This document shows, one piece after another, positions 12,462-23,959 of a DNA stretch of 64,000 nucleotides (position 1 is its first letter; the number at the start of each line of letters is the position of its first letter). The notes below the pieces were generated by a model. The model saw nothing but the letters and a program-made list of their open reading frames with translations, made no database searches and was not told the origin of the DNA. The DNA comes from Anisus vortex (Eukaryota; Mollusca; Gastropoda; Planorbidae), in contig OX421506.1 of the NCBI GenBank assembly GCA_949126835.1, positions 30,486,441 through 30,550,440 on the forward strand. Direction: 5' to 3'. Position numbers and translations under genes: made by a program.

Positions 12462-13261
12462 CTGCAATGTAAAAAAAAAATATTAACAATGTTTTCAATG
12501 TAAACCCCCCTCACATTCAACAGTTAATTAAAAACACTTTTCTACCTACAAAAAAAATCAAATAACCCATGTCATTATTTAACCTACAAAATATTACTCT
12601 TCATGCCCATAAAAATTATTGTTATAGACTCTTATTTAAAAAAAATCTAAGCGTATTCTGTGAACAACGGCTGTAATGCTCCATCAATTTAATTTGATTT
12701 TTGTCCCAGGAAAGGGGACAGAACTGTGCAAATGTTATGTACATACATTTTTCTCTTCTGTTTTCTATCCCTTTGTTTTTGATATAGTAAAATTGAAATA
12801 ATTACTTCTTCTATCTTCTTCCTAAATGTTACTTAATGTTAGTGTTTGTTTTTCTATTATAAAAATTGATATATATGGCATATAAATCTCACAGTTCATG
12901 CAGTTATAGAAAGTAAACTTTAAAAAATAATAAATATGATAAATGCGTTACTTTTCAATCAATCGCCAAATCCATTTTATTACTAATTCGTAACAAAGTG
13001 AATTTAATTTGAAGTGAACTTTATGTAAAGCTATAAGAGGTTAACTTAATATACGAAGTAAAATACGGAAAGAACATTTAGAAATGTAAAACAAGAAATA
13101 ATACGATCGCGGTCATTTAAGATATAAGAATGTTATAGAACAGAAGGGCAAAGAGTAAATTAGTAATAATACATATTGTAATAAACTCTAATTTAGAAAT
13201 ACAACCCAAATGAAAGCCTGCTGCAATGCTCAGATAAACACAAAGACAAAAAAAAAAAACT
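12462..13261. other. AT-rich, nothing recognised
   Basis: Presumed intron. No gene or classified repeat seen. Confidence 0.4.
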
Positions 13262-13490
13262 TTCCTTATCCCTTATGCGAGAACAAATGCATATAAGTAC
13301 TCTTTCTTACGGAGTGGCATTCGGGCATGAAATTGGTTGCTTGAACAAACCAGGAAAACCAGAAACTTAACATCATTTAAAGCATTAATAAAGACTACAC
13401 TCGGAACACGGATGAGCGTAGGACGCAATAATCTTCTATATAGAAGGAGCGTCTGTAATATATAAGATAAGATAAGATAATACTCAAACA
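13262..13490 (+). repeat. LINE 3' end (copy 1)
   Basis: The plus frame reads a LINE ORF2 C-terminus (NAYKYSFLRSGIRA, one TGA, then LEQTRKTRNLTSFKALIK and RNNLLYRRSVCNI, stop). A GATAA microsatellite tail follows. The last coding part contains the palindrome CTTCTATATAGAAG (13433-13446). Confidence 0.75.
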
Positions 13491-14479
13491 GAAATGTCAT
13501 AAATTGGGAGCTGGGACTATTTGTTTCTTAGGCCTTGGATATTATCTTTGAGGTTGTGCATGACGGAATTGGACAAAGGGTTCCTAAAACATCATGTCTG
13601 CATGCTGGAGAAATTCATGTATAAAATACTTCACAACATCCGTATTCTCACACATCGACGATATATTTATTCAATGTGAGGGGACAACATAACGAAGTAT
13701 ATCCCGACGTAAAAATAAAAGTTTCAAAACTGTTAGATTAGGATATCGACTGCTCTGTCATAATATAGTTTTACCGTCACCAGTCTCCTCCAACTTTTAT
13801 GTTCACTTTAATACCGTTTCATTATTTTCCAGCGTCGGATCTTGTTACGGGCTCTTTTATATCTGCATGACATAGTCCCCGACACCTTCAAATTGGGTTT
13901 GACCAGGTCATTCTGTTTCTAAAGGTGGTTCGTTTCATTATTGTCAGGTTTGTTATTATGACCAGGGGTCAAATGCTGTAAAAAGCGTTCACCAAGGTGA
14001 TGGCTTGGCTCTTGTAATGCCAGTAACAGATTCAATTTCGGAGGATCAGTCGTTTAGGTTTTTAATAACCTAGATCAACGATAAAACAGTGTACGGAGCA
14101 AGACAATATTGATTATAGGACACTTTCTTTGTGTCCTAGAAAGTGGTCTGTGACAGTGCGCTTGGCTTGCGTACCAAAGGTCACGGTTTGAATATTTGCA
14201 GATGCTAACAGAGTGTATGTTTGGATAATCACGCTTGATTAACAAACTAATGACATGACCTGTGGCCTGTGATACGATCCCTACAAAGTACATACTGAAA
14301 ATACCTAGAACTGAACGTCCTACACGTAGCACAAAGCTTATATCTAATATAGTGAAAAATTATACAAACTATGGAATAAAAGTCTTCTGGGTCTATGAAT
14401 CTTTCTGAAACTTTTCTCTCAAAAACTGTCAATATTTTGGTTAAAAAAACAAAAACTAGTGCCTTGGAAAAAGTGAATA
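13491..14479. other. No gene recognised
   Basis: Mixed-composition sequence with short open frames only. No similarity recognised. Confidence 0.4.
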
Positions 14480-14670
14480 TATCTTATCTTATCTTATACA
14501 TTACAGACGCTACTTCTATAAAGAAGATTATTGCGTCCTACGCTCATCCGTGGTCCAAGTAATGATGTTAAGTTACTAGTTTTCCTGGTTTGTTCAGGCA
14601 ACCCATTCCATGCCGAATGCCACTCGGGAAGAAAGAGTACTTATATGCATTTGTTCTCGCATAAAGAACA
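14480..14670 (-). repeat. LINE 3' end (copy 2)
   Basis: Reverse-oriented copy of the same LINE tail: TTATCTTATCTTAT, then the hairpin variant CTTCTATAAAGAAG and the degraded C-terminal coding part. Confidence 0.75.
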
Positions 14671-14932
14671 AGGAATGTGTTTTTGTTTTTATGTTTATCT
14701 GAGCTTTGCTACAATGTCATTAGCTAAAATGAACAAAACAAAAGGTAGACTTAAGTTGTGTTTTAGCAGATATAGAGGCAGATGACCACTTTAAAAAATA
14801 TCAAATTTTAACAATCATGAAATTAAACTATGCTTTTTTTGTAATTCAGCCTTGATATCAGGTTATGGTTATTGTGGACAATTAAAGTAATCATTTACAA
14901 TTCACATTTAACCACAATTACAAACCATCCGT

Positions 14933-14981
14933 TAATCTTCTTTAAAGAAGGAACATCTGTAATATATAAGATAAGATAAGA
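14933..14981 (+). repeat. LINE 3' tail fragment (copy 3)
   Basis: Only the last 49 bases: the hairpin CTTCTTTAAAGAAG (a perfect palindrome different from copy 1), CATCTGTAATATA and the GATAA repeats. Confidence 0.65.
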
Positions 14982-17754
14982 TTAAAAAACAAAAGTTTCT
15001 ATTTGTTCATAAGAAAAAGTGTTTGTAAATTGAAAAAAAAAAAGAAAAAATTACAAATAGTATAATTTATATTCATTCAAACATTTAACTAGGACTGCAA
15101 TGGGAAAAAAAAATTTATTGAGTTTGACATAAAAAATGATAAACAAAATTGCCACTAACCAATAAATAAGGGAAGTTGGCAACATCAACAAACACAGGGG
15201 AGGGCAGCACGGTGACCAGAGGAGATGTGTATCGAGCGGTCAAGAGGGAATTGTTTTTGTGTGATGTGTAAGATCGTTGTGGAGATCTGAGAGATAGTTG
15301 AAATAGCAGTTGATGTTGAGAGAAGGAGAAAGGAAATGTGCTGAAGGTATATCTTGATATATGAACACTGTATGTATTGTTAATATTATTAAATTGCTTG
15401 TGGAAAGGAGACTTGTTGGAGTTATTCAATTGTCGTAAGGAGAGAATGAAAGTCGGCACGTTAGTAGTACAACGTCTCTAATTATGTCGCAGTTGTCATG
15501 ACAAGATCGTTAACAGAAGTGACAGTGACATAATTTTATGGTAGCAGTGGTGTCTTCGAAAGCGATGTCTTCGGAAGCAGTTTCTTTATTGTAAGAGGTG
15601 TCAATCATCTAAATGTAGTGACACATCAAGTGGAAGTCAAGCATATTTAGGTAACGAGAACATTTTTATATTGACCGCTGTACGAAAATCGTTACAAGTA
15701 ATCAAGTAAACTGCGACTCTACTTTATCATCTCTGTACAGAGAAAATTGAAGAATATCATGCAAGCAGAAATAATGACAATTTTACTATCTTAATCATTT
15801 CCTTACATTATACTTCAAGTAGCAACATAAAAGTCGTGAAACTTAGCTGCGTGCTATGTGACGTCACACATAATGGTCACATAAGAGGTCAACGGAATGT
15901 CAACTGCATTACCAATGTTTTGCTTTGTGCTAACACCACTCAACGGTTGTTCGGTAGGGACATAGTGATCTTTCAGTTTTATAACTACTGATCTAATTAC
16001 CTCTTGTTCGAGGTTATAAACTGTTTTATTTGACATGATAGACATGTTGAAGATGATATGATGGTAATAACAAAATAGTAACTTTATTTTATTTGCTTAT
16101 TGCCAAGTTGACACTGAACTGAAAAGAATCAGGTGTCGGAATTCACGGGATTCACAAGGTCAAGGTCAATTGACGGGACATTGGAATCCAGTTTTTTTTT
16201 CTCATATATATATTATCTGTATACATGTGTTTTTTCATTTAGTCTAAAGGCTCTGACAATCACTTAGCAGATGTTTTGTCAAGAATGATTGAAAATAAAT
16301 AAATCGCACTAGAAAAACCAAAACATAAAACTGTTTATGAATCTAATTTGACATTGCATTAATATTTGTATAAGTACACTTCTTGCACTTATATTATTTA
16401 CTTCAATTTTGTTTACATATTGTTATTGTATTATATGTTTAATAATTTTGTTTATTATTAGAATCATTGAAAACATTTTTATTAATTTTTTTTTTTAATA
16501 AAGGGGGAGGGTGTCACTAACCAATAAATAAGGAAAGTTGGCAACACCAACAAACACATGGGAGGTCAGCACGGTGACCAGAGGAGATGTGTATCGAGCG
16601 GTCAAGAAGGAATTGTTTTTGTGTGATGTGTAAGATCGTTGTGGAGATCTGAGATATAGTGTTGAAATAGCAGTTGACGTTGAGAGAAGGAGAAAGGAAA
16701 TGTGCTGAAGGTATATCTTGATATGTGAACACTGTATGTATTGTTAACCCATATCTTGCTGGCGTACTTATTTAAGGACACTTCGTAAAATGCAATTTAA
16801 GACATAAAATTAAGTTCATAGTTTGCAATTTTTTCATTGAATGTAAAGAATATATACTGATCTATCTAATTATTATCTTTATTTGTCTGCTTTTACATTT
16901 TATTGCGCTCGAAACAAATTTATGTCGTGAGTTTGATAAAATTGCGGAAAAAAAGTCAAGTCTGAAAAAGTGATACTTTTTTTTAAGAAAATGATAAAAA
17001 TTAACTTGAGCTTTAACATAACTTTGTTAATTAATGTTAGTAGAAGGTATAAACATAAATATTAAGTTTAAAACAATAATAATAATTACACAGAGGTGTT
17101 AAAACCATCTGTCTTTTTGTAAGGATGCCAGCAACAAATGATACCGTGACCTGAAATTTAGTTTTTTTCTTTTTTTCTTTGCTAAAACATAGAAAAACGT
17201 TTTTTTTTTTTTTATTTTTGGGGAATATATTTGGAGTCTTTAACATTTGAAGCAAGTAGAGTAAGAGTGATATATTGTTTGTCCATATTAACTAGTTTAA
17301 AACCACAATGTACATTTATATAGAAAAATATACATTATTAGACTACTTCTAGTATATATTATAATTTTATTCTCAACATCTGTCACAAACTTTACTCAAT
17401 TCAACATGCTATTACTTAAATATAAAACGAAGATTATATATTACACCCAATATATTGATTCGGAAGCTATGTATGTAATAAATATGACATAACTAAAGAC
17501 ATTCTAGTAAATTTCTAGATTCTAGCTCTCCTAATTATCTAAAAACGAATACAAATAATGTTGAATCTGAGATGAGACTGTTCAGCTTTGCAGATTGTTT
17601 TAAGCAAATTTATGTTGACCAAATTCTAGAATACATCATACAGCTGACAAAGACAGGGTTCTCCTTTTCTAAGGCTGGCTACTTTTTTTCTATTACAATA
17701 GGATCGACGCAAACATTTCTTGACTTTATTTTCTTTTGCTGGCTTTGATACAAT

Positions 17755-18235
17755 GCCCAAAAGACAAACGTGATGCTTATAAGACTATCCGCTACCCATA
17801 AGACCAATATAATGTCCAAAAGAGCAATTTGTTGCCAACAAAATCTGTCCAATGTGATGAACACAAATCCTCTTCCAAGAAGACACATCAGCTGCCCAAA
17901 ATACAAATATGATGCCCTAAAGACGAATGCGCAGTCGTTAAACCTATCCGATACACATAAGGCCAACCCAATGCCAATAAGACCTATCTGATGCCCATAA
18001 GATCAATATGTTGCCCACAAGACACATCTGCTGCCCAGAAGACGAATCACCTCCCCAAACAATGAATCTGCTGCCCAGAAGACATGTCTACTACACGGAA
18101 GACTAAACTGTTGCCCAGAAAACCAATCCGTTGCCCTGAAGACATATTATTATTCGATGCCCATAATACAAATCGGCTGCCCAGAATACCAATCGGTTTC
18201 CCAGAAGACCTATCCGAAGGCCCAGAATATCAATA
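17755..18235. repeat. Degenerate 24-bp minisatellite
   Basis: About 20 imperfect units around CTGCCCAGAAGACNAATC, with a recurring GCCC(A)NAAGAC core. The 24-bp period equals 8 codons, so short open frames with PRRPIRCP-like repeats appear. These are probably by-products. Confidence 0.75.
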
Positions 18236-18530
18236 CGAAATAAGATATTTACAATACTATAAGATGAAAACAATTCGAGAAGACGCCATCATAGAATATA
18301 TTTCTATGACCTATATAATGTATTATCGGAAAGAATATCAGATTTCGTTAAAAGTAATGAGTGATATCAACTACTGTTGGCTCAGCTGCCTATGTATATA
18401 TATATTTTTCTAGATGCTTACGCCGAGTATCTCAAAATCTACAGAAAACAAAGATATTATTATATAAAGTATATAAAAATATATATTTTTTACAATTAAA
18501 TATAATTGATATAATCTTATATTATATATT

Positions 18531-18690
18531 ACATTCGCTCCTTCTGTAAAGAAGATTATTGCGTCCCACGCTTATCTGTAGTCAGAGTCTAGTCTTGCAT
18601 TTTTATTAGTGTTTTAAAGGATGTTATTGGTTTTTCTGGTTTGTTCAGTTGACCCATTCCGTGCCCAAATGCCACTCGAATGCCAATGTT
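18531..18690 (-). repeat. LINE 3' end (copy 4)
   Basis: Hairpin CTTCTGTAAAGAAG followed by GATTATTGCGTCC and the degraded C-terminal part. Lies inside the piggyBac-like insertion. Confidence 0.65.
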
Positions 18691-19499
18691 ATATTTTTGC
18701 TATTTTCTTATCTTATTGTTTTGAAAAGCTATAAATTAAACATTATAACATTTATAACTTAAATTGTTAAAAAATATGTATTAATCTTTGAGATAAGAGT
18801 GTTTTTCTTGCAAACATGCAATGTCATGGTATCATTTCTTGCTGGCGTCATTATTTAAGGACATTTTGAAAAATTTCAATATAAACAAAAACAAAAAAAA
18901 TGTTCCTAAATGAACTTTCATTTGTTTATTACACCATGACTTTCTATTACATATGTACAAATCACGAAAAAATAAAACCTCAGCAAGGTATGAGTTAATA
19001 TTATTAAATTGCTAGTGGAAAGGAGACTTGTTGGAGTTATTCATTTGTTTTAAGGAGAGAATGAAAGTCGGAACGTTAGTAGTACAACGTCTCTAATTAT
19101 GTTGCAGTTGTCATGACAAATCGCTAACAAAAGTGACAGTGGCATAAATATAAATTTGAAACTCTCTGCGCCTTTAAAAACAGTATAACATACAGCTCAC
19201 ACTGTATTGGCTCGTAATTGTCCTACTTAACTTGAAAACGAAGAGGTGTCAATGAACAAACCAGTTTAATTCGATAAGTAACAAACTCAGAAATAAGATA
19301 TACAATATTTCGTAGACATCAAGAACTAGAACGCAAACTGTCAGCACGTCGCACCTTTCAATCCACTCACGATTATATTTAGTGCCACAACAACAAGATC
19401 AAATACAGGGTGCGTACGTGACAACAGCCAATAGAAGATACACCAGACACAGAACAGAAAAAACACTTTATCTCAACTCTAGATAAACATAAAAACACT

Positions 19500-19712
19500 T
19501 TCTTTATCCCTTATGCAAGAACAAATGCATATAAATACTATTTCTTCTGGAGTGGCATGGAATGTGTTACCTGAACAAACCAAAAAAAAAACAGAAGCTT
19601 ATCATAATTTAAAAGACTAATATAAATGCAGGACAATAGACCACGGATGTGCGTAGGACGCAATAATCTTATTTATAGAAGGAGCGTATGTACTGTACAT
19701 GAAAAGATAAGT
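19500..19712 (+). repeat. LINE 3' end (copy 5)
   Basis: Same C-terminal and tail segment as 13262-13490, more diverged (GACGCAATAATCTTATTTATAGAAG). Confidence 0.7.
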
Positions 19713-19779
19713 TATTTTATTTCAGTTGTTTTATGAATAATATCATTGTTAACTAGGAGATAATTTGTTTGGCATTTTT

Positions 19780-20260
19780 TTAATTAGTTTTTTCTCTCCG
19801 AACAAATGAATTCAGTTCTTGTTTCGTTCATTTTTAGTCTATTGTCATCCATCCAGACTTTGATTTGTCTCGCATATTTTTCAAGTGTAGAAATTGTGAT
19901 GGTTTCATTTTTATCTTCAAGGCATGGTCGTTGGCATATTCATGTATATCTATGTTTTGTAAAATGACTTCGTTATTGTTTAGGATTTTGTATTATTCCT
20001 TTGTGTCAGCCTCAATGTGTTTTACTTTCTCACCAAGTATCTTTGTTTTTGTTTCTTTTATCAGTCTTCTGTATTTAGCTCTTTCAACACATGTGGCTTT
20101 CCACTGGTGGTTTTCTTTATATCGTTTCCAAGTTCTCTCCCTTCTTCGCACAACACGTTTCTGCTGACCTACTTCTTTATTGAACCATGGATTGTGATCT
20201 CTTGTTTTTTTTTGTGTTTTTTTTTTTGTTTCAGGCGCATGTTGGTCCATTAGTAACCTT
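19780..20260 (-). pseudogene. LINE ORF2 fragment with an internal deletion
   Basis: Minus frame 20250-19993 reads NPWFNKEVGQQKRVVRRRER and KYRRLIKETKTKI, typical of the linker between endonuclease and RT of CR1/Jockey-type LINEs. Immediately downstream, in another frame, come HEYANDHALKDK and VWMDDNRLKMNET, which are RT motif C (YADD changed to YAND) and the segment after it. RT motifs A and B are missing, so the copy lost most of the RT. Dead copy. Confidence 0.7.
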
Positions 20261-20379
20261 ACTTTGTCTTCAATGATATCTACTAGTTTGTCAACATTTA
20301 AACTTATATTAATACTTTTAGTACTTTAATTTACGCGTGTGTCAGTTAAGAGAGAATGTGAAAAACTGATTCATACAAA

Positions 20380-21700
20380 TTTATTCAACTGTAATTAAGA
20401 ATATTTAACCCCAAAAAAATCTCAAACGAAATATCGATATAAGAAAACATTTACAGATAATAATTCACAAAAGAACTTTTTGTAACTATATAATGTTAAG
20501 TCATCAAACCCTTTGTATAATGTGTATATTAACTTCGCTTTGAAAATTATATTTTTTAAAATCCTTAACATTATATAAAGGAAAAAATAATGCTAGAACT
20601 TTTTGTAAAGACAATTAAATAGTTAAACAAATGATAAAGCACAAATAAAGCATTTTTCTCTCATTATATATATATATATATGTAAAATAAATACATACAG
20701 TTATAACTCATTCCAACAGCTTTAATAATCTTCATAGACTCCCAATCAATGTTATACGCAATAATTACCAACAGCTAGACTAATAAATGGTTCATATTAG
20801 CAGTAAATAATACACAAAGATAACTTAACCAATGTTAAACCAACTTTATAGTAATGTTTTCTACAGCAAAGCTTAAAGCATAAAATAAAATAACTTTACA
20901 GTTAAATCAAAGGCCACATGGAAAAACTTAAACAATAGATGACTTTATCATTGAATGTCCTAAAAATAAAAAAATGCATTAAAAAAATCCACAATTCTAC
21001 ACCTTACTGAATAACTAAAAAAAAAAGATATGTTGGACATCGACTGCAAGAGTGTAAACATGTCTGCAGTCTTGTTGACAAGAAGATGTAGAAGAGTAAA
21101 TCAACATAATAATTTAATGAACAAAACATAGAGTAGGCCTACTATATTAAAATTGTTGACTTAGAACTTTTCAATTAAACTAATTTTAAATAAAGATATT
21201 TCAATATCAAGAAAAAAAGAAACGTAATATTAATGACCACATTTTTTTAATACATTTGTATGTATTAGGCCTATTCAATTTATTTATTTCCCATTTTTGA
21301 GTTTAAAATACGTTTGATTATTTCCCTTGCTAATTTTGAAATTGATACTTAGAGCAATTTTTTTTTAAAGCATGGTTGTTATAGAAATGTTTGATTTATA
21401 TACATTTTATTAATTTGTTTACTTTGTCGTATAAAATGACATACGTAAATAATACGTACAATATTGTTTTATTTAATTTTCTTTATTTTATAGTAAAGAA
21501 CTGTGTATGTAAATGATAATGAATAAATAACATTAAAAATTATGTCAACACTTAAATCATACCTTTTGTGCTTAACCGGCGTATGTCTTTACTTTTAAAA
21601 ATAATGTCAATGATGGTAATACCTGCATAATAATATAGAGAGAGCAGATTCAAAACATTGTTTGTGAAAGTTAAAATAAATAATTTTTGTTGAGCAAATC
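20380..21700 (-). repeat. Direct segmental duplicate A (contains a mini-exon)
   Basis: Collinear with 33520-34180, same orientation. Shared stretches include TTTACAGATAATAATTCACA and ATAATGTTAAGTCA, the TTGTTGACAAGAAGATG region, and the mini-exon with flanks. This copy is longer because of AT-rich insertions. Confidence 0.7.
21563..21622 (-). CDS. Mini-exon (60 bp) of the CARD gene
   Basis: Acceptor TATTATTATGCAG and donor AAAAG|GTATGA. The phase-1 reading is GITIIDIIFKSKDIRRLSTK plus one base. The paralogue at 34099-34031 has the same splice-site context and ends ISTKG, with length also divisible by 3. No domain assigned. Confidence 0.5.
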
Positions 21701-22655
21701 TAAACTAATCTCACAGGCATATTGATATAACACACCCACCCCTATCACCCTGTCAATAGACAGGGGAGGGAACTGATGGAATTGTTTTAGCAAGCAGTGA
21801 TATATTAATACCACCCCTCTCCCCTTCCTACCACCAGTGCCCACATATCAATAGGTGAAGACCAGTTGTCTCTGGGTATTGCTGGCCGGCAAGGGAGGTA
21901 AACTCGGGCAGTCCTTGCCATAAAACCAGCAGCATCCCCACGTTTTGTTATATCACACTTACTTTATTTTATAATCAATAGTCATTGCTATTGCAAAAGT
22001 CTACCACAATTGTTACAATTTGTTTTTACTCCCCATTGAGGCGGCATTGAGGAGTCGGATTTACTCAATAATTTTTAACTTGTCTAAAAGGTAGTGTTAC
22101 GTCCACAATCCCCTTGTGGCCAGAGCTGTGTAGATCTTGCTGATAATTCTCGTTAGTCCTAGGGGAGACTTTAATTATTAGTATTTATGTTTCAGTATTA
22201 CACGAACTCTTCTTATAGTCCTTGGCACAAATTCAGTATTTGTATTCCAACATTTCCTTTCTTGTACATTAGAGTAGTAGATAAATCTTATTGTAATGTA
22301 TACAACACGATAGAATAGTAACTTGACAAGGAAGCTTCAGTGTAACTGTTGTTGATAGTTTATTTCAGGTGGTATGTTCAATATAGACAATATATCTATT
22401 ATGTACAGTTAGAATAAAATAGTGCAAACACAAACGTTCTCAAAGGAACATATTTTGAAACTCTCCGTCTTTCAGACAAAACAAATCATTAAATACTATC
22501 CGAGTGGTGCAAGGGATAGACCCATTACCAGTAGGGGTGAAAATCATGGTATCATTACAAAACTCATAACAAAAACGAAAGGAACTTCCCCTATTAAATA
22601 ATGAGTCGTTCCCAGACTCTGAGAATTTGAGATCAACACAGAATCCCAACATTAC
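21701..22655. other. No gene recognised
   Basis: Contains a C/G-richer patch (21735-21950) of unknown nature and otherwise AT-rich sequence. Confidence 0.4.
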
Positions 22656-22685
22656 CTAGAACCTTTTGTTTTCCTACTAAACGTC
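22656..22685 (-). CDS. Possible 30-bp mini-exon
   Basis: A long pyrimidine tract (CTCTCTCTCTCTTTTC) leads to AG, then 30 bases reading GRLVGKQKVLG in phase 1, then GTAATG. It fits the phase rule, but the length makes chance likely. A still weaker candidate of 27 bp lies at 23046-23072 (EFNSEKDSLG). Confidence 0.25.
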
Positions 22686-23105
22686 CTAATATTGTGTGTA
22701 GTAAGAAAAGAGAGAGAGAGAGGAATAAACATTGCATGTTCTAATTCTTGGAAAAACAATATACATGACAGTAGATAATAATGAATATATATAATTACCG
22801 TGTTTATTTATTTATATGTTTGCGCTCTATGGCTCCTAAGCCGTTTGAATAATCGGTTCAAAAGTTAACTGTATAAATTGGAAACTTCCTCCAAAAGAAA
22901 TGTTTATTATATAAACAATATTGCTTAATTCGTTAATTTATTTTTTTAAATAAACTTAGATGGATTCATGTCGCTAATGAGAACTTCCTTTAATGAGCGA
23001 CTTAATAAATCGATTAAACAATAAAAAAGAACAAAAAAAAAATACCTAAAGAATCTTTCTCACTGTTAAATTCTAAACTGAGCGCCATTTCAGAATGGGT
23101 TACAA

Positions 23106-23234
23106 GACATTTAAACACGCGATAGATTAACACGAAACTCGAACATACGGACACTAAATCGGTATGTTTATCTGTCGTACGTTTAATGTCTGTGTTTAAG
23201 TATCGCGTGCTTATCTGACGCGTGTTTAAATGTC
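23106..23234. repeat. Imperfect inverted repeat
   Basis: GACATTTAAACACGCG at 23106-23121 is exactly complementary to 23219-23234. Smaller inverted pairs (AACATAC / GTATGTT) lie inside. Could be a fold-back element. Confidence 0.55.
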
Positions 23235-23504
23235 AGCACACGTTCAGAATGATCTCCCCTTGAACGTTCATTATGTTGAACCCGATGCCTTTCCAATAAT
23301 TCCATTTGTATACAGTTGTTTATTAACCCGGCGTACGCACCAACAATTTGGCTTGGAGAGTTTTAATGCTACTAGCTTATGACGTAATGACTATCAATCC
23401 ATTTTTTTTATTAATGGTAGATGTTTTCTTTATTTTATTAATCTAAAATTGTACGGGATAAAAATGTATTAGTATCGGTAGCATCGCCAGGATTGCAAGG
23501 TGTG

Positions 23505-23959
23505 TGCTATGAAGCCATAAAATAATATATAGGTAGTAGCTATATTAATAATTAAAAAGTCGAAATAAAACCCATTTTTGGATATTAAGAAAACCTATAT
23601 CGGAAGTAGATATAGTCAAGTGACTGTCCATGCGGTCGGCAGTCTTTTCTCATAACTCACAAGGAACGCAGGCATTATTTTAGACTCAGGAAAAATAAAT
23701 AAAATTGTGTATTATGTTGATACTATAAAGCTATATTTGTTCATTGGATGTGAAGTGTCAACTGTTAATGAATTGTTATTAAATAATATGCTGCAACAAG
23801 TCGTTCATTTATTATTTACAAGTTTGGAATTTATATTGTGGTGATGTCGTCCATTTTGATGTTCAAATCAATCAAATAATTCAGCTACTGCAACTCAAAT
23901 ACTCTGAGAAGACTGGTGGTAATGTTTGATAGTCCAATAATAATAATAGGACATCAACA
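23505..23959 (+). repeat. 5' LTR (455 bp)
   Basis: Starts TGCTATGAAG and ends CATCAACA. No difference from the 3' LTR was found by reading both through. Confidence 0.93.

Larger units (their letters stand above)
16748..18994. mobile_element. piggyBac-like non-autonomous insertion
   Basis: Inserted in the 3' LTR and flanked by TTAA on both sides (16744-16747, 18995-18998). The intact 5' LTR has a single TTAA at this place. The ends are CCCATATCTTGCTG and, inverted, CTCATACCTTGCTG. TTAA duplication and CCC-type ends are piggyBac hallmarks. No transposase seen. A near copy of the left end recurs inside at about 18839 and a related inverted phrase at about 17128, so the insertion may be composite. 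It also carries a minisatellite and a LINE tail. Confidence 0.7.
15150..19144 (+). mobile_element. Decayed LTR retrotransposon with a nested insertion
   Basis: The 5' LTR (15150-about 15530) starts TGCCACTAACC. The 3' LTR starts TGTCACTAACC at 16512, directly after the polypurine tract AAAGGGGGAGGG, and continues to about 19144. The 3' LTR is split by an insertion at 16748-18994. The internal region is only about 1 kb and keeps a remnant SKGSDNHLADVLSRM (16242-16286, plus), which resembles the end of an LTR-element RNase H. Gag, RT and integrase are gone. The 5-bp target duplication is not clear (AAAAT versus TAAAT). Confidence 0.75.

Noticed and set aside
15115..15459. 114-codon minus-strand open frame
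   Set aside because: Lies antisense in the 5' LTR of the decayed element; its counterpart in the 3' LTR is not open over the same length.
17755..18235. CRISPR array
   Set aside because: Units are contiguous without unique spacers, degenerate, and lie in a eukaryotic mobile element.
18084..18413. 109-codon plus frame with repeated Pro/Arg units
   Set aside because: By-product of the 24-bp minisatellite followed by random AT-rich sequence.
22095..22680. Solo LTR starting TGTTACGTCC
   Set aside because: No matching CA end, second copy or target duplication could be found in the window.
23046..23072. 27-bp AG...GT interval, phase 1 open
   Set aside because: The acceptor has no pyrimidine tract and the length is too short to rise above chance.
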